From Synechococcus sp. MU1643 (GTDB taxonomy: Bacteria > Cyanobacteriota > Cyanobacteriia > PCC-6307 > Cyanobiaceae), in assembly GCF_020514095.1 (NCBI RefSeq), contig NZ_VTKY01000002.1, positions 186,001-250,000 on the forward strand: DNA of 64,000 bases, read 5' to 3'. This document shows positions 33,984 through 45,101 of the stretch, one piece after another (position 1 is the first letter of the stretch; each line of letters starts with the position of its first letter). The position numbers and the translations under genes were made by a program. The notes below the pieces were generated by a model that made no database searches, was not told the origin of the DNA, and saw nothing but the letters and a program-made list of their open reading frames with translations.

Positions 33984-35915
33984 CTATCGAGCTTCTGCTG
34001 TTGGGGCGAGGGTTTGGCGTTCCCGTTGCTGCAGTTCCAGCCACATCAACAGGGCGGTGATGTCGGCTTTGCTGACGCCGGGGATACGGCTGGCTTGCCC
34101 CAGGGTGCTGGGTTGAATGGCCGTGAGCTTTTCGCGTGCTTCGTTGGAGAGGGTGCCGATGCCGGCGTAGTTGAGATCGGCTGGAAGCTTGCGCTGGCTC
34201 TGGCGTTTCACCTGATCGATCTGCCGCTGCTGGCGTTGCAGGTAGCCGCTGTATTTGATGTCGATCTCAGCACCTTCGCGCACCGGCAGGGGCAAATCTG
34301 CGTCGGCCAAACCGTGGCGTACCAGATCGGCGGCGTGCATGCCGGGCCGGCGCAGCAGGTCTGCCAGGGTGATCGAGCCTTTGATCTCTGCACCGGTTTC
34401 CTCTTCCACCGCTGGGGCCGCCGGATCGCTCACCTTGAGCCGCACGGTTTCCAGCCGCTGCTTTTCGCCGTCCATCGCCTGGAGTTTGTCTTTGAACAGC
34501 TGCCAGCGGCGGTCGTCGATCAGGCCCAGTTCGCGGCCCAAAGGTGTGAGACGGCGGTCGGCGTTGTCACCCCGCAGGATCAGGCGGTATTCGCTGCGGC
34601 TGGTGAGCACCCGGTAGGGCTCGCGCAGGTCTTTGCTCACCAAATCGTCGATCATCGTGCCGGTGTAGCTGCCCTCACGGGGGAAGTGCACCGGCTCCTG
34701 GCCACCGATCAGCCGGGCCGCGTTGACGCCGGCCACCAGGCCCTGGGCGGCAGCTTCCTCATAGCCCGTGGTGCCATTGAGCTGGCCGGCACTGAATAGG
34801 CCGCGCACCCGCTTGGTTTCTAGGGAGGGTTTGAGTTGGGTGGCGGGCAAGTAGTCGTAATCCACTGAATAGGCCGGGCGCAGCATCACGGCCTGCTCCA
34901 GGCCCGGCAGGCTGCGCAGCAATTGCAGCTGGATAGGTTCCGGTAGGCCGGTGGAGAAGCCCTGCACATAGATCTCCGGCGTGTCGCGCCCCTCTGGCTC
35001 GAGGAAGATCTGGTGGCTGTCCTTGTCCGCGAAGCGAACGATCTTGTCCTCGATTGATGGACAGTAACGCGGGCCCTTGCTGTCGATCACACCGCCGTAG
35101 ATGGCGGTGAGGTGCAGGTTGTCGCGAATCAGCTGATGGGTTTCGGCGGTGGTGCGGGTGATATGGCAGCTCATCTGCTCACCGCTCACCCAGGCGGCTG
35201 GGTCGAAGGAGAAGAAGCGATCGGCTGCATCGCTGGGCTGCTCCTCCAGTTGATCGAGGGCGATGCTGCGCCGGTCCACCCTGGCGGGGGTGCCGGTTTT
35301 AAGCCGGTCGGTCTGGAAGCCGAGTCGCTGCAGCGCTTCGGTGAGCCCTTCGGCGGCCTGTTCACCAGCGCGGCCGGCGGCCATCGATTGATGCCCCACC
35401 CAGATGCGGCCCCCCAGGAAGGTGCCGGCGGTGAGGATCACCGCTTCAGCGCCATAAACGCTGCCGAAATAGGTGCGGATGCCGCTGATGCGTTGCTGAT
35501 CGCCTTCCCCGGTGGTTTCCAGGCCGGTCACCATCGCTTCGCGCAGGGCGAGGTTGGGGGTGTGCTGCAGCAGCTGCAGCATCTGGCGGGAATAGAGCCG
35601 CTTGTCGGTTTGGGCGCGCAGGGCCCACACCGCCGGGCCGCGGCTGGCGTTGAGGATGCGCTTTTGGATGGCGGTGGCATCGGCCAGGCGACCGATCACC
35701 CCACCGAGGGCATCCACTTCGTGGACGAGCTGGCTCTTGGCGGGACCACCGACGGCCGGGTTGCAGGGCTGCCATGCGATGCGATCGAGATTGAGGCTGA
35801 ACAGGGCAGTGTTCAGGCCTAGCCTGGAGGCGGTGACTGCCGCCTCACAACCGGCATGGCCGCCGCCGACCACGATCACGTCGAAGGATTCGGTGAGGGC
35901 GACGGAGCTGCTCAT
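33984..35915 (-). CDS. mnmG: tRNA uridine-5-carboxymethylaminomethyl modification enzyme MnmG
   Basis: 643 residues. The FAD-binding [18 protein letters not shown] is at the N-terminus (about 16-33). The family signature [19 protein letters not shown] and the C-terminal helical tRNA-binding domain (ending near [20 protein letters not shown]) are present. Works with MnmE to modify the wobble uridine of several tRNAs. Start ATG 35915. On the same strand as dnaB, 22 bp away. Confidence 0.97.
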   Translation of the reverse strand: MSSSVALTESFDVIVVGGGHAGCEAAVTASRLGLNTALFSLNLDRIAWQPCNPAVGGPAKSQLVHEVDALGGVIGRLADATAIQKRILNASRGPAVWALRAQTDKRLYSRQMLQLLQHTPNLALREAMVTGLETTGEGDQQRISGIRTYFGSVYGAEAVILTAGTFLGGRIWVGHQSMAAGRAGEQAAEGLTEALQRLGFQTDRLKTGTPARVDRRSIALDQLEEQPSDAADRFFSFDPAAWVSGEQMSCHITRTTAETHQLIRDNLHLTAIYGGVIDSKGPRYCPSIEDKIVRFADKDSHQIFLEPEGRDTPEIYVQGFSTGLPEPIQLQLLRSLPGLEQAVMLRPAYSVDYDYLPATQLKPSLETKRVRGLFSAGQLNGTTGYEEAAAQGLVAGVNAARLIGGQEPVHFPREGSYTGTMIDDLVSKDLREPYRVLTSRSEYRLILRGDNADRRLTPLGRELGLIDDRRWQLFKDKLQAMDGEKQRLETVRLKVSDPAAPAVEEETGAEIKGSITLADLLRRPGMHAADLVRHGLADADLPLPVREGAEIDIKYSGYLQRQQRQIDQVKRQSQRKLPADLNYAGIGTLSNEAREKLTAIQPSTLGQASRIPGVSKADITALLMWLELQQRERQTLAPTAEAR

Positions 35916-35936
35916 GGCTCCATTATCTGAGTTGGC

Positions 35937-37343
35937 TCAGGCCGCCAGGTTGCGGAAGCGGGTGAACTGAGGCTCGAACAGCAACTTCACCGTGCCCACT
36001 GGCCCGTTGCGGTGCTTGGTCACGATCACTTCGGTAATGCCGCGGTCCTGTGTTTCCGGGTTGTAGTACTCGTCGCGATAGATCATCAGCACCAGGTCGG
36101 CGTCTTGCTCGATCGAGCCCGATTCCCGCAGGTCGCTCAGCATCGGTCGCTTGTTGGTGCGTGCCTCCACACCTCGGCTCAGCTGGGAGAGGGCAATCAC
36201 CGGCACGTTCAGTTCCCGGGCCATCTGCTTCAGGCCCCGGGTGATACGCGACAGCTCCTGCACCCGGTTGTCGGAGCCCGAACCTTCCATCAGCTGCAGG
36301 TAGTCGATCATCACCAGCCCCAGCTCCTTGCCCTGTTCGGCCATCAGCCGCCGGCAGAGCGACCGCATCTCCAGCACGCCGGAGTTGGGTTTGTCGTCGA
36401 TGAAGATCGGTAGTTGGCCCAGGCTGTTGATGCCCTGGCCGAGCAGCGGCCATTCCTCCTGCTGCAGGCGGCCGGTGCGCAGCCGTCCCGCTTCGATGCC
36501 CACTTCCATCGAGAGCAAGCGGTAGGTGAGCTGTTCCTTGCTCATTTCCAGGGAGAACAGGCACACCGGCATGTCGTGCAGCTGGGCCACGTTCTTGGCC
36601 AGGTTCAGCGCGATCGAGGTTTTGCCCATGGCCGGCCGGCCCGCCACGATGATCAGATCGCTGCGCTGCAGGCCCTGGGTCATCGCATCCAGGTCGTAGA
36701 AGTTCACCGGGATGCCTGCCACCGAGGTGCCTAGCGAACGGCTCTCGATCTCCTCAAAGGTCTGGGTGAGTATCTCGGCTGTGGGGGTGAGTCCCTTGGA
36801 AGGTTTTTCCTGGCTGATGGCAAAGATCTTCTGCTCCGCCTGGTCCAGCACCTGCTCCATTGGCAGGCTCTGATCAAAGCCCAGCTTGATCACTTCGTTG
36901 CCGGAGCGGATTAGCTGGCGGCGAAGGAACTTGTCCATCACCAGACGGGCCACCTGCTCGATCGAGGCGGTGGACGGCACTCGCTCCACCAGCTCAACCA
37001 GTCGGTTGTTGCCGCCAACCTTCTCGAGGGCGCCGGTGTCGGCCAGCCAGGCGCTCATGGCGGTGAGATCCGTCGGCTTGCCCTGGCCGTGCAGCATCAG
37101 GGCGGTCCGGAAGATCTCCCGGTGGGCGTTCAGATAAAACGCTTCAGGCTGCAGCACATCAGCGACACGCCCGATCGCATCGGGATCCAGCAGAATGCCG
37201 CCCAGCACTGCTTCCTCTGCCTCAAGGTTCTGGGGCGGAAGCGAATCGGGCAGAGCCTCAAAATTGGGCTCGTCGTCGCGGCGGCCCTGGCCAAAACCAC
37301 GGCGTCCCCCATCGTTGTTTTCTGGTAGGGGGGCTCTCACCAT
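35937..37343 (-). CDS. dnaB: Replicative DNA helicase DnaB
   Basis: 468 residues. The N-terminal domain LEAEEAVLGGILLDPDAIGR and the RecA-like motor with Walker A GRPAMGKTSIALNLAKNV and Walker B LVMIDYLQLM are in the usual places. The sequence is continuous, without the intein seen in some cyanobacterial DnaB proteins. Unwinds DNA at the replication fork. ATG 37343; rplI follows upstream on the same strand. Confidence 0.97.
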   Translation of the reverse strand: MVRAPLPENNDGGRRGFGQGRRDDEPNFEALPDSLPPQNLEAEEAVLGGILLDPDAIGRVADVLQPEAFYLNAHREIFRTALMLHGQGKPTDLTAMSAWLADTGALEKVGGNNRLVELVERVPSTASIEQVARLVMDKFLRRQLIRSGNEVIKLGFDQSLPMEQVLDQAEQKIFAISQEKPSKGLTPTAEILTQTFEEIESRSLGTSVAGIPVNFYDLDAMTQGLQRSDLIIVAGRPAMGKTSIALNLAKNVAQLHDMPVCLFSLEMSKEQLTYRLLSMEVGIEAGRLRTGRLQQEEWPLLGQGINSLGQLPIFIDDKPNSGVLEMRSLCRRLMAEQGKELGLVMIDYLQLMEGSGSDNRVQELSRITRGLKQMARELNVPVIALSQLSRGVEARTNKRPMLSDLRESGSIEQDADLVLMIYRDEYYNPETQDRGITEVIVTKHRNGPVGTVKLLFEPQFTRFRNLAA

Positions 37344-37414
37344 GGCGGCAGGGCCTGAAGCGAAGGGATCACACTCTGGCTCGAATGAGCCGTTTGAGTG
37401 TCAATTGACAGGGA

Positions 37415-37873
37415 TCAGTAGCCGACCACTTCCAGGTTGATCTCAGCGGTGACTTCGGTGTGCAGCTTCACCGTCACGGTGTACTTGCCGGTGCGGTGGA
37501 TCTCAGGCACCAGGATGTCGCGGCGGTCGATCTCCTTCTTGGTGGCGGTTTCGATGGCTTCTGCCACGTCACCGTTGGTGACGGTGCCGAACAGCACGTT
37601 GTCTTCACCGGTCTGCTTCTTGACGGTGAAGCGACCAATGGTGGACAGAGCAGTCTTGAAGTCGACGGCTTCCTGCTTCAGGGCAGCCTGACGCTCAGCT
37701 TCCTTGGCCCTGCGGTGCTCCACCTGCTTCATCACCGCAGGGGTGAGGGGGATAGCCTTACCAAAGGGCAGCAGGAAGTTGCGGGCGTAACCGGGAGCAA
37801 CTTCCACCAGGTCTCCGTCCTTGCCCAGGCTGAGGATGTCCTCACTCAGAACGACTTGTACACGCTTAGGCAT
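37415..37873 (-). CDS. rplI: 50S ribosomal protein L9
   Basis: 152 residues, the family length. The N-terminal rRNA-binding domain ([20 protein letters not shown], then [13 protein letters not shown]) and the connecting helix with a C-terminal domain ([20 protein letters not shown]) are intact. Located upstream of dnaB on the same strand with a 71-bp gap, the usual neighbourhood in cyanobacteria. Confidence 0.97.
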   Translation of the reverse strand: MPKRVQVVLSEDILSLGKDGDLVEVAPGYARNFLLPFGKAIPLTPAVMKQVEHRRAKEAERQAALKQEAVDFKTALSTIGRFTVKKQTGEDNVLFGTVTNGDVAEAIETATKKEIDRRDILVPEIHRTGKYTVTVKLHTEVTAEINLEVVGY

Positions 37874-37951
37874 GGGACCGGTACGAAGGATGGAGACGGG
37901 TGCGATCGACCACGTTACGACGTGGCCTGTTGTTGAAGATGGTTTCGAGCC

Positions 37952-38863
37952 TCAGGAGGCTCCGGGGACATAACGGGCTGTGCGGATCCGGCTGGCTAGT
38001 CCAAGCCGCTTAAGCAGGCGCACATGCTGCCAAGTGAGATCAAACTCAAACCAGCGCAAACCGTGGCGCGCACTGGCTGGATGGGCGTGGTGGTTGTTGT
38101 GCCAGCCCTCGCCAAAGGAAAGCAGCGCCACCCACCAACAGTTGCGGGACAGGTCGGGGCAGTCGAAATTGCGGTAGCCGAAAGCGTGGGTGGCGGAATT
38201 CACCAGCCAGGTCACGTGGTAGACGACCACAAGGCGCAGTGGGATGGCCCAAAGCACCAGGCCAATGCCACCGCCATGCACCTGGGCAGCTTCACCGAAC
38301 CAGTAGAGCCCCAGGCCTAGGGGGATCTGCAGCAGCAGGAACCAGCGGTCGAGCCAGCGATAGAAGGGGTCGCACTGAAGATCGCCGGCGTAGCGGTCGA
38401 GTTCCCTCAGGGCAGGGATGTCATGCAGCATCCATTCGCTGTGGGCCCACCACAGGCCACGCCCAGCGTCATGGTGATCCGTGGGCTGATCTGAAAAACG
38501 GTGGTGATGGCGATGCAGACCCACCCATTCGATCGGTCCGCTCTGGCAGGCGAGGGTGCCCATCAGCACCAGGATGCGCTCAACCCATACGGGCACCACC
38601 AGGCTGCGGTGGGCCACCAGACGGTGCAGGCCCAGGGTGACGCCCAGCACCGTCATCCAATACAGAACGCCGAAGGCCACAACGCCCTGCCAGCTCCAGA
38701 AGCGCGGGAGCAGCGCCACGGTGGCGAGCACGTGCATCACCAGCATGAAACTGGTGGTTCCCGTCTTGAATTTGCGCTGACGTGCAGGCAGGGGATCGCG
38801 CGGTGCCATCACCGCGGCCCGTTGCCGAAGCTCTCGGGTGTCAGCTGTTTGCGAGGAAACCAA
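37952..38863 (-). CDS. desC: Acyl-lipid delta-9 fatty acid desaturase
   Basis: 303 residues with the three His boxes of membrane desaturases: HRLVAHRS (HxxxxH), HRHHHRFSDQPTDH (HxxHH) and HNNHHAHPAS (HxxHH), plus four to five hydrophobic helices (FGVLYWMTVLGVTLGLHRLV among them). Introduces the first double bond into membrane lipids, important for cold acclimation. No lipid-electron partner gene is adjacent. Confidence 0.9.
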   Translation of the reverse strand: MVSSQTADTRELRQRAAVMAPRDPLPARQRKFKTGTTSFMLVMHVLATVALLPRFWSWQGVVAFGVLYWMTVLGVTLGLHRLVAHRSLVVPVWVERILVLMGTLACQSGPIEWVGLHRHHHRFSDQPTDHHDAGRGLWWAHSEWMLHDIPALRELDRYAGDLQCDPFYRWLDRWFLLLQIPLGLGLYWFGEAAQVHGGGIGLVLWAIPLRLVVVYHVTWLVNSATHAFGYRNFDCPDLSRNCWWVALLSFGEGWHNNHHAHPASARHGLRWFEFDLTWQHVRLLKRLGLASRIRTARYVPGAS

Positions 38864-39011
38864 GCGGATTCTCCTTGGATTGACAAAGCCGCTCAGACAG
38901 GAAAACCAGGGAGCGGATGGTGCCGTTAGTGACAGAAATCTAAAGGAGTTGGCGAAAAGCAGAGGTTCGGTCGGGTTGTGAATCCTGGCTTTGGTCAGGG
39001 TTTAGGAAGGC

Positions 39012-40304
39012 ATGACGTCCGTCAGGCAAGTGGTGATCAGTGCATTTGCAGAGGAACTGATCGACGCGGTGGCGCGGGATCAGGCCGGTCTGGCTGCAGC
39101 AAGGACGGCAGCGGTGGAGCAACGCTTGCAGCGCGTTTTGGAGGCCCTGGCAGCCGAGCGCGTTGGAACCCAGCACTTTGCGTCGCTCACTGGTTACGGC
39201 CACGGGGATCAGGGCCGTGAGGTGGTGGATCGTGTCTTTGCCCGGGTGCTTGGGGCTGAAGCCGCAGCGGTGCGCCTGCAATTCGTCAGCGGCACCCATG
39301 CCATCGCCGCAGCGTTGTTCGGTGTGTTGCGGCCCGGTGATCGTCTGCTCTCAATCACGGGCCGTCCCTACGACACCCTTGAGGAGGTGATCGGTCTTCG
39401 CGGCAAGGGCCAGGGTTCCCTGGCGGAATTCGGGGTTGCCTACGACGAAATCGATCTGCAGCCGGATGGGGCGGTCGATGAGGCGGCGTTGAGCCAAGCT
39501 TTGGAGCAGCCTTGCCGGATGGTGCTGATCCAGCGCAGCTGCGGCTACAGCTGGCGTCCGTCGGTCACGGTTGAGCAGGTCGCCGGGCTGAGTGAGCGCA
39601 TCCATGCCCGCCAGCCCAACTGCGTTGTCTTTGTCGACAACTGCTACGGGGAGTTGGTGCAGGAGCAGGAGCCAACGGCGGTTGGGGCGGATCTGATCGC
39701 TGGATCGTTGATCAAGAACATTGGCGGCACCATTGCCCCCACCGGCGGCTACATCGCAGGACGGGCCGACCTGGTGGAGCAGTCCTGCTGCCGGCTAACA
39801 GCGCCGGGAATCGGCAGTGAAGGCGGCACGGGATTTGACCTGCAGCGGCTGGTGCTGCAGGGACTGTTCCTGGCGCCGCAGATGGTGTCGGAGGCCTTGA
39901 TTGGCGCGGATCTGGTGGCGGGGGTGTTTGAGCGGTTGGGCTTCCCCGTGAACCCGCTGCCAGGTGCGGTGCGCAGCGATTTGATCCAGGCGGTGCGGCT
40001 GGGCAGTCCGGACGCTCTCAAAGTCGTGTGCCGTGCCTTCCAGGCGATGTCGCCCATCGGGGCCTACCTCGATCCGGTGCCAGCCTCGATGCCTGGCTAT
40101 GCCTCTGATCTGGTGATGGCTGGTGGAACCTTCGTCGACGGCTCCACCAGTGAATTTTCGGCCGATGCGCCGCTGCGGGAACCTTTCAACCTTTATGTGC
40201 AGGGCGGCACCCATCGCGCCCACATCCGCTTGGCCCTGTCCCGTGCGTTGTGTGACCTCAATGCGGCAGGACTGATCAATCTCCCGCAGACTGGGACCAC
40301 CTGA
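39012..40304 (+). CDS. Aluminium-resistance-type PLP-dependent lyase
   Basis: 430 residues of the methionine-gamma-lyase-like family (Pfam Met_gamma_lyase, often called aluminium resistance protein). The PLP lysine lies in DLIAGSLIKNIGGTIAPTGG near residues 230-249, and LITYGHGD-type and FVDNCYGELV motifs are present. Substrate unproven in cyanobacteria. gcvH starts 10 bp after the stop and gcvP follows, so the three are probably one operon. Confidence 0.9.
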   Translation: MTSVRQVVISAFAEELIDAVARDQAGLAAARTAAVEQRLQRVLEALAAERVGTQHFASLTGYGHGDQGREVVDRVFARVLGAEAAAVRLQFVSGTHAIAAALFGVLRPGDRLLSITGRPYDTLEEVIGLRGKGQGSLAEFGVAYDEIDLQPDGAVDEAALSQALEQPCRMVLIQRSCGYSWRPSVTVEQVAGLSERIHARQPNCVVFVDNCYGELVQEQEPTAVGADLIAGSLIKNIGGTIAPTGGYIAGRADLVEQSCCRLTAPGIGSEGGTGFDLQRLVLQGLFLAPQMVSEALIGADLVAGVFERLGFPVNPLPGAVRSDLIQAVRLGSPDALKVVCRAFQAMSPIGAYLDPVPASMPGYASDLVMAGGTFVDGSTSEFSADAPLREPFNLYVQGGTHRAHIRLALSRALCDLNAAGLINLPQTGTT

Positions 40305-40314
40305 AACTGCGTCG

Positions 40315-40704
40315 ATGGCGTTCGCGTTCCCCGACTCTTTTCGCTTCGCCGACAGCCACGAGTACGCCAATACCGACGGTGAGCTGGTGCGGGTGGGCAT
40401 CAGTGCCTTCGCTGTTGATCAGCTGGGCGACATCGTCTTTGTGGATCTCCCGGACGTGGGCGTCAGCCTGGCGAAGGGCACCAGCTTCGGATCGGTGGAG
40501 TCGGTGAAGGCTGTGGAAGACATGTATGCACCGATTGCCGGTGAGGTGGTGCAACGCAATGAAGCGGTGCTGGCCAGTCCCGAGGAACTGCAGAACGATC
40601 CCCACGGCGAGGGCTGGTTGCTGGTGCTGCGTCCGGCGGATCCCTCTGAGCTCGACTCCTTGATGACCGCCGATGCATACGGCGCCAAGGTTAACGCCGG
40701 CTGA
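40315..40704 (+). CDS. gcvH: Glycine cleavage system H protein
   Basis: 129 residues. The lipoyl domain has [20 protein letters not shown], where the Lys of [10 protein letters not shown] is the lipoylation site. Carries the aminomethyl group between the P, T and L proteins of glycine cleavage, needed in photorespiration. ATG 40315. No gcvT is in the window. gcvP follows after 55 bp. Confidence 0.97.
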   Translation: MAFAFPDSFRFADSHEYANTDGELVRVGISAFAVDQLGDIVFVDLPDVGVSLAKGTSFGSVESVKAVEDMYAPIAGEVVQRNEAVLASPEELQNDPHGEGWLLVLRPADPSELDSLMTADAYGAKVNAG

Positions 40705-40759
40705 CATCAGCACCGGAACGTCGCTTCTACGATCACCGCGTGGGCTGCTGCATTCGACG

Positions 40760-43630
40760 TTGATTTCTCCTTTTTCGCAGCGGCACATCGGCCCGAGCGA
40801 GGCTGAAAAAGTCCGCATGCTGAATGCTCTTGGCTACAGCGATCTGAATGAGTTCGTCGCTGATGTCGTGCCCGCTGACATCCTCGATCCAGCGCCGCCG
40901 GTCGAGGCGTTGCCGGAGGGCTGTGGGGAGTCGGAGGCCCTGCAGCAGCTGAAGCAGTTGTGCGATACCAACACGCTGCGCCGCTCCTTGATCGGGCTGG
41001 GTTACTACGGCACGGCAACCCCGGCCCTGATTCAGCGCCACGTTTTTGAGAATCCGGCCTGGTACACCGCCTACACCCCATACCAGGCGGAAATCGCCCA
41101 GGGCCGCTTGGAGGCCCTGCTCAACTTCCAAACACTGATCAGTGAGCTCACGGGCTTGCCGATTGCCAACGCGTCGCTGCTAGATGAGGCCACTGCCGCC
41201 GCAGAGGCCATGAGCCTCAGCTTCGGCGTGTGTCGTCGCCCCGAGGCGACACGGTTTTTGGTGGACGCCAATGTGCTGCCTCAAACCTGGGCGGTGCTGC
41301 AGACCCGCGCCGAACCCCTTGGCATCAGCCTTGAGCGGATCGACCCGGCTATGGCTCCGATTGATGCGTCCGTGTTCGGAGTGCTTTTGCAGTTGCCCGG
41401 AGCCGATGGATGCCTCTGGGATCCAACCGCCGTGATCGAAGCGGCCCATGCCGCCGGTGCCTTGGCAACCGTAGCCATCGATCCCTTGGCGCAGACTCTG
41501 ATGGCGCCTATGGGATCCCTGGGGGCTGACATTGCCGTGGGTAGCGCCCAACGCCTTGGGGTGCCGATGGGTTTCGGTGGCCCCCATGCCGCCTTCTTCG
41601 CCACGGTTGAGGCCTACAAGCGCCAGATCCCCGGCCGTTTGGTGGGGCAATCCAAGGATGCAGAAGGCCGCTCGGCTTTGCGTTTGGCGCTGCAAACCCG
41701 TGAGCAGCACATCCGTCGCGACAAGGCCACCAGCAACATCTGCACGGCCCAGGTGCTGCTCGCAGTGATGGCCTCGTTTTTTGCTGTGCACCACGGGCCC
41801 GACGGTTTGCAGGCCATCGCCCAGCGCATTGTTTGCCTGCGCTGCCAGTTGGAGCAGGGCCTGCGGGCCCTTGGCTATCCGCTGGAGGTCGCCGATCGCT
41901 TCGACACCGTCACCGTGCACTGTGGGTCGGCACCGACTGTGCACCGTGCAGCAGCAGCGGCAGGTTTCAATCTGCGGGTCCTGCCCGATGGCGCAGCTCC
42001 GGCGGATGCCACCGGATTCGGCATCAGCCTGGATGAGCTCTCGGATCAACGGGAGCTGCAAGCCCTCCTCGCAGTGTTGGCTGAGGCCTGCGGCCAGGCG
42101 TTGCCGGAGCTTGGGGCTGAACAGCCCCCGTCCCTCTCCCTGCCGTCACGTAGCCAACCCTGGCTGAGCCAGCCGGTCTTTCATCAGTACCGCAGCGAAT
42201 CAGAGCTGATGCGTTACATCCAGCGGTTGGTGAGTCGTGATCTGTCGCTCGTGCACGGGATGATCCCGTTGGGCAGCTGCACCATGAAGCTCAATGCCGC
42301 CGCTGAGCTGCAGCCGGTGAGCTGGCCTGCGTTTGCGGCACTGCATCCCTTTGCCCCAGGCGATCAGGCCCAGGGCTATCACCGTCTGGCTGATGATCTT
42401 GAGCAATGGCTGGCTGCCCTGACGGGCTTTGCCGCCGTGTCGTTGCAGCCCAATGCCGGTTCCCAGGGGGAATTCGCGGGGCTGCTTGTGATTCGCGCCT
42501 GGCATCGTTCCCGCGGTGAGGCCCATCGCGACATCTGTCTGATCCCCACCAGCGCCCATGGCACCAACCCGGCCAGTGCCGTGATGGCGGGCCTCAAGGT
42601 GGTGGCCGTGGCCTGCGATGACGAGGGCAACATCGATCAACAGGATCTGGCGGCCAAGGTCGCCCAGCACGCCGATCGTCTGGCGGCGCTGATGGTTACC
42701 TACCCCTCCACCCACGGCGTGTTTGAAACCGGCATCCGTGAGATCTGCTCGGTGGTGCATCAGCACGGTGGCCAGGTGTACCTCGATGGGGCCAACCTCA
42801 ACGCCCAGGTGGGGCTGTGCAGGCCCGGTGCCTTCGGTGCCGATGTTTGCCACCTCAACCTCCACAAGACCTTCTGCATTCCCCATGGGGGTGGTGGTCC
42901 TGGAGTGGGGCCGATTGGTGTGGCGGCGCATCTGGCGCCCTTTCTGCCGGGGCATCCCTTGCAGGCCGGTGCCTCATCGGCCATCGGCCCTGTGTCTGCA
43001 GCAGCGCTCGGCAGCGCCAGCATCCTGCCGATCAGCTGGATGTACCTCCGGATGATGGGGGCGGAGGCCCTGCGGCAGGCCAGTGCCGTAGCGCTGTTGT
43101 CGGCCAACTACCTCGCCCATCGGCTCGACGCTTCGTACCCCGTGCTGTTTCGAGGCAGTACCGGGCGGGTGGCCCATGAATGCATCCTTGACCTGCGCCC
43201 GCTCAAACGGGATGCGGGGATCGATGTGGATGACATCGCTAAGCGTTTGATGGACTACGGCTTCCATGCGCCCACCGTCAGCTGGCCGGTGGCAGGGACG
43301 GTGATGGTCGAGCCCACCGAAAGCGAAAGCCTGGCGGAGCTGGATCGTTTTGCCGATGCCCTGGTAGCGATCCGCGAGGAGATTCGCGCCATTGAAACCG
43401 GCTCCAGCGATCCTGCGAACAACCCGCTCAAGCGTGCTCCCCACACCCTGGCTGCCGTGACAGCGGATCACTGGGACCGTCCCTACAGCCGTCAGCAGGC
43501 CGCCTTCCCCATGGATGGGCAACGGGAGAGCAAGGTCTGGCCCGCCGTGGCTCGGATTGACAACGCCTTTGGTGATCGCAACCTGGTGTGCACCTGTCCT
43601 TCGGTGGAAGCGGTGGCTGTGGCGGCTTGA
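40760..43630 (+). CDS. gcvP: Glycine dehydrogenase (decarboxylating), P protein
   Basis: About 956 residues. A TTG at 40760 ([20 protein letters not shown]) is taken as start because the conserved RHIGP block follows at once; the frame is open upstream to 40673 and no ATG precedes it. The PLP lysine is in [18 protein letters not shown], and [18 protein letters not shown] and [18 protein letters not shown] are typical. Decarboxylates glycine with GcvH as acceptor. The last gene of the lyase-gcvH-gcvP operon. Confidence 0.96.
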   Translation: MISPFSQRHIGPSEAEKVRMLNALGYSDLNEFVADVVPADILDPAPPVEALPEGCGESEALQQLKQLCDTNTLRRSLIGLGYYGTATPALIQRHVFENPAWYTAYTPYQAEIAQGRLEALLNFQTLISELTGLPIANASLLDEATAAAEAMSLSFGVCRRPEATRFLVDANVLPQTWAVLQTRAEPLGISLERIDPAMAPIDASVFGVLLQLPGADGCLWDPTAVIEAAHAAGALATVAIDPLAQTLMAPMGSLGADIAVGSAQRLGVPMGFGGPHAAFFATVEAYKRQIPGRLVGQSKDAEGRSALRLALQTREQHIRRDKATSNICTAQVLLAVMASFFAVHHGPDGLQAIAQRIVCLRCQLEQGLRALGYPLEVADRFDTVTVHCGSAPTVHRAAAAAGFNLRVLPDGAAPADATGFGISLDELSDQRELQALLAVLAEACGQALPELGAEQPPSLSLPSRSQPWLSQPVFHQYRSESELMRYIQRLVSRDLSLVHGMIPLGSCTMKLNAAAELQPVSWPAFAALHPFAPGDQAQGYHRLADDLEQWLAALTGFAAVSLQPNAGSQGEFAGLLVIRAWHRSRGEAHRDICLIPTSAHGTNPASAVMAGLKVVAVACDDEGNIDQQDLAAKVAQHADRLAALMVTYPSTHGVFETGIREICSVVHQHGGQVYLDGANLNAQVGLCRPGAFGADVCHLNLHKTFCIPHGGGGPGVGPIGVAAHLAPFLPGHPLQAGASSAIGPVSAAALGSASILPISWMYLRMMGAEALRQASAVALLSANYLAHRLDASYPVLFRGSTGRVAHECILDLRPLKRDAGIDVDDIAKRLMDYGFHAPTVSWPVAGTVMVEPTESESLAELDRFADALVAIREEIRAIETGSSDPANNPLKRAPHTLAAVTADHWDRPYSRQQAAFPMDGQRESKVWPAVARIDNAFGDRNLVCTCPSVEAVAVAA

Positions 43631-43759
43631 AGCCCTGGTGTAAGGGGTTCAGAGCGTGTAAATTTTCACCGAAAACGGAAAAATTGGTTTGATTCCGTTT
43701 ATCGCTCTTGCGAGTTCGGTCAAACTGTTCGACAACTGATTCGTCTGTCGGGGGACACC

Positions 43760-44014
43760 ATGGATCGGGACAACAACAAGAAATCTGCGCTCAGCAGCAT
43801 TGAAGGGCCTGCCCTTCCTCAACTTCCGGACGGTCTGGAATCGGCCTTTAATCGCGGCCACACCTTGTCAATTGAAGGAACCAATGTGGTTCGGGTTCCA
43901 TTCGGTACCCGCCGTTCCCGTCGCAGCCGCCCTGAGAGGCCCGATCACTGGGCCACCTTGGTGATTCCTTTTCAACCGGTGGGCGATCCAACCCCACCAC
44001 CGGCGGCGGCCTGA
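43760..44014 (+). CDS. Small hypothetical protein
   Basis: 84 residues, MDRDNNKKSALSSIEGPALP to a Pro/Ala-rich end. Contains NVVRVPFGTRRSRRSRPERP, basic and probably disordered. No recognised family. In the gap after gcvP. Convergent with the gene at 44017. Confidence 0.6.
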   Translation: MDRDNNKKSALSSIEGPALPQLPDGLESAFNRGHTLSIEGTNVVRVPFGTRRSRRSRPERPDHWATLVIPFQPVGDPTPPPAAA

Positions 44015-44016
44015 GT

Positions 44017-44223
44017 TCAGGCCACGCCGATTTCAGATTTTTCCTGGGCAAGACGCCAGTCCAGTAGGGCTTTGACGTCAGCCAGTGAGCAAGTTGGTGT
44101 GCGGAATGGCAGCAATCTCATCGGGCTGCGTTCCGGCCGCACCAGCCAGCTCCGGTTGGTTTGAGGCATCAAAAGAAAGCCGCGGTAACGAACCGAGGCC
44201 TCTTGGCCGTTAATGAATCCCAT
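44017..44223 (-). CDS. Small conserved-type hypothetical protein
   Basis: 68 residues (MGFINGQEASVRYRGFLLMP, NRSWLVRPERSPMRLLPFRT, SLADVKALLDWRLAQ). The YRGFLLMPQ...R.W.V.P pattern looks like short cyanobacterial proteins of a few beta strands and one helix. Function unknown. Ends three bases from the convergent neighbour. Confidence 0.68.
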   Translation of the reverse strand: MGFINGQEASVRYRGFLLMPQTNRSWLVRPERSPMRLLPFRTPTCSLADVKALLDWRLAQEKSEIGVA

Positions 44224-44312
44224 CGCTCTAGGGATTATTTGTAAGTGACACAGCTATTTCAGGGCACAAGCTCTGGTGTCTCGCGCTTGCACCAGATCTT
44301 TTCCGGATTGCT

Positions 44313-45036
44313 TCACGCCACAGCAAACAGCAGCACGTCAGCGCGTTCACTGGGGCTGATCATCTCGCGTTGTGTTGATGCATGCTGGATTAGTCATACC
44401 CAATCGCCTCCCCGCAGCGAATGCTCGGGTGTGCCGTTGTTGTGGAGGCTCAGCTCTCCATCAATCACCTGAATCCAGAGCGACTGCTTTTCGCCGGTTG
44501 GAAGGGCCAAATGCTGTTGGTGTTCTGGCTTGGCGCGCCACAGGCGCACGTGCTAGGCGATTGCCATCGCTTCCCCGGAAGCACTTGGCTCAATCAGAGC
44601 CGTCCAGTTGTCGCCGATCTCGAAGGGCTTCTGTTCATAGGCGGGCTTGAATGCCCAGCTGAGCAGGTTCAATCCAGATCTGCAGCAGCCTGCAAGGTGC
44701 GCCGGTTTGGTTCATTTCGCTGTGAACGATGCCGGTACCGGCACTCATCCGCTGCACCTCGCCGGCGTGCAGCACCGCGCTGTTGCCCATCGAGTCGGCA
44801 TGGGTCAGGTCCCCAACCACCATCACGGTGATGCTCTCCATGTCGCGGTGGGGGTGCATGCCGAAACCTTTCCCGGCAGCGATGGTGTCGTCGTTGATGA
44901 TTCGCAAGGGGCCGAAGCCCATCCAGTTCGGATCCTTATGGCTGCCGAAGGACAAGCTGTGCCATGAGTCGAGCCAGTCCAGTTGGCTGTGAAAGCGCGC
45001 GTCAGCGGGGCGCATCACGGCTTCAGGAGTGTTCAT
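44313..45036 (-). pseudogene. Pirin family protein, broken
   Basis: The N-terminal cupin is intact (MRPADARFHSQLDWLDSWHS, FGMHPHRDMESITVMVVGDL, GTGIVHSEMNQTG, with the metal-binding HxH, E and H). Frame is lost by one inserted base near 44641-44647. In the new frame homology continues EQKPFEIGDNWTALIEPSAS, meets TAG at 44553-44555 and then VRLWRAKPEHQQHLALP. After a further disruption near 44390 it ends ISPSERADVLLFAVA at 44313. A full pirin would be about 240 residues. Pirins are iron-binding redox proteins or quercetinase-like. Confidence 0.8.
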
Positions 45037-45101
45037 TGATGTTGCTGCAGTCGTGGTCTGTGGGCGAGGTGATAGGTGGAGAGGTGATGGTTGGGCTCGA
45101 C

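Noticed and set aside
35937-37343. An intein in dnaB
   Set aside because: The motor domain is continuous from Walker A to the C-terminus and the length of 468 residues is that of an intein-free DnaB.
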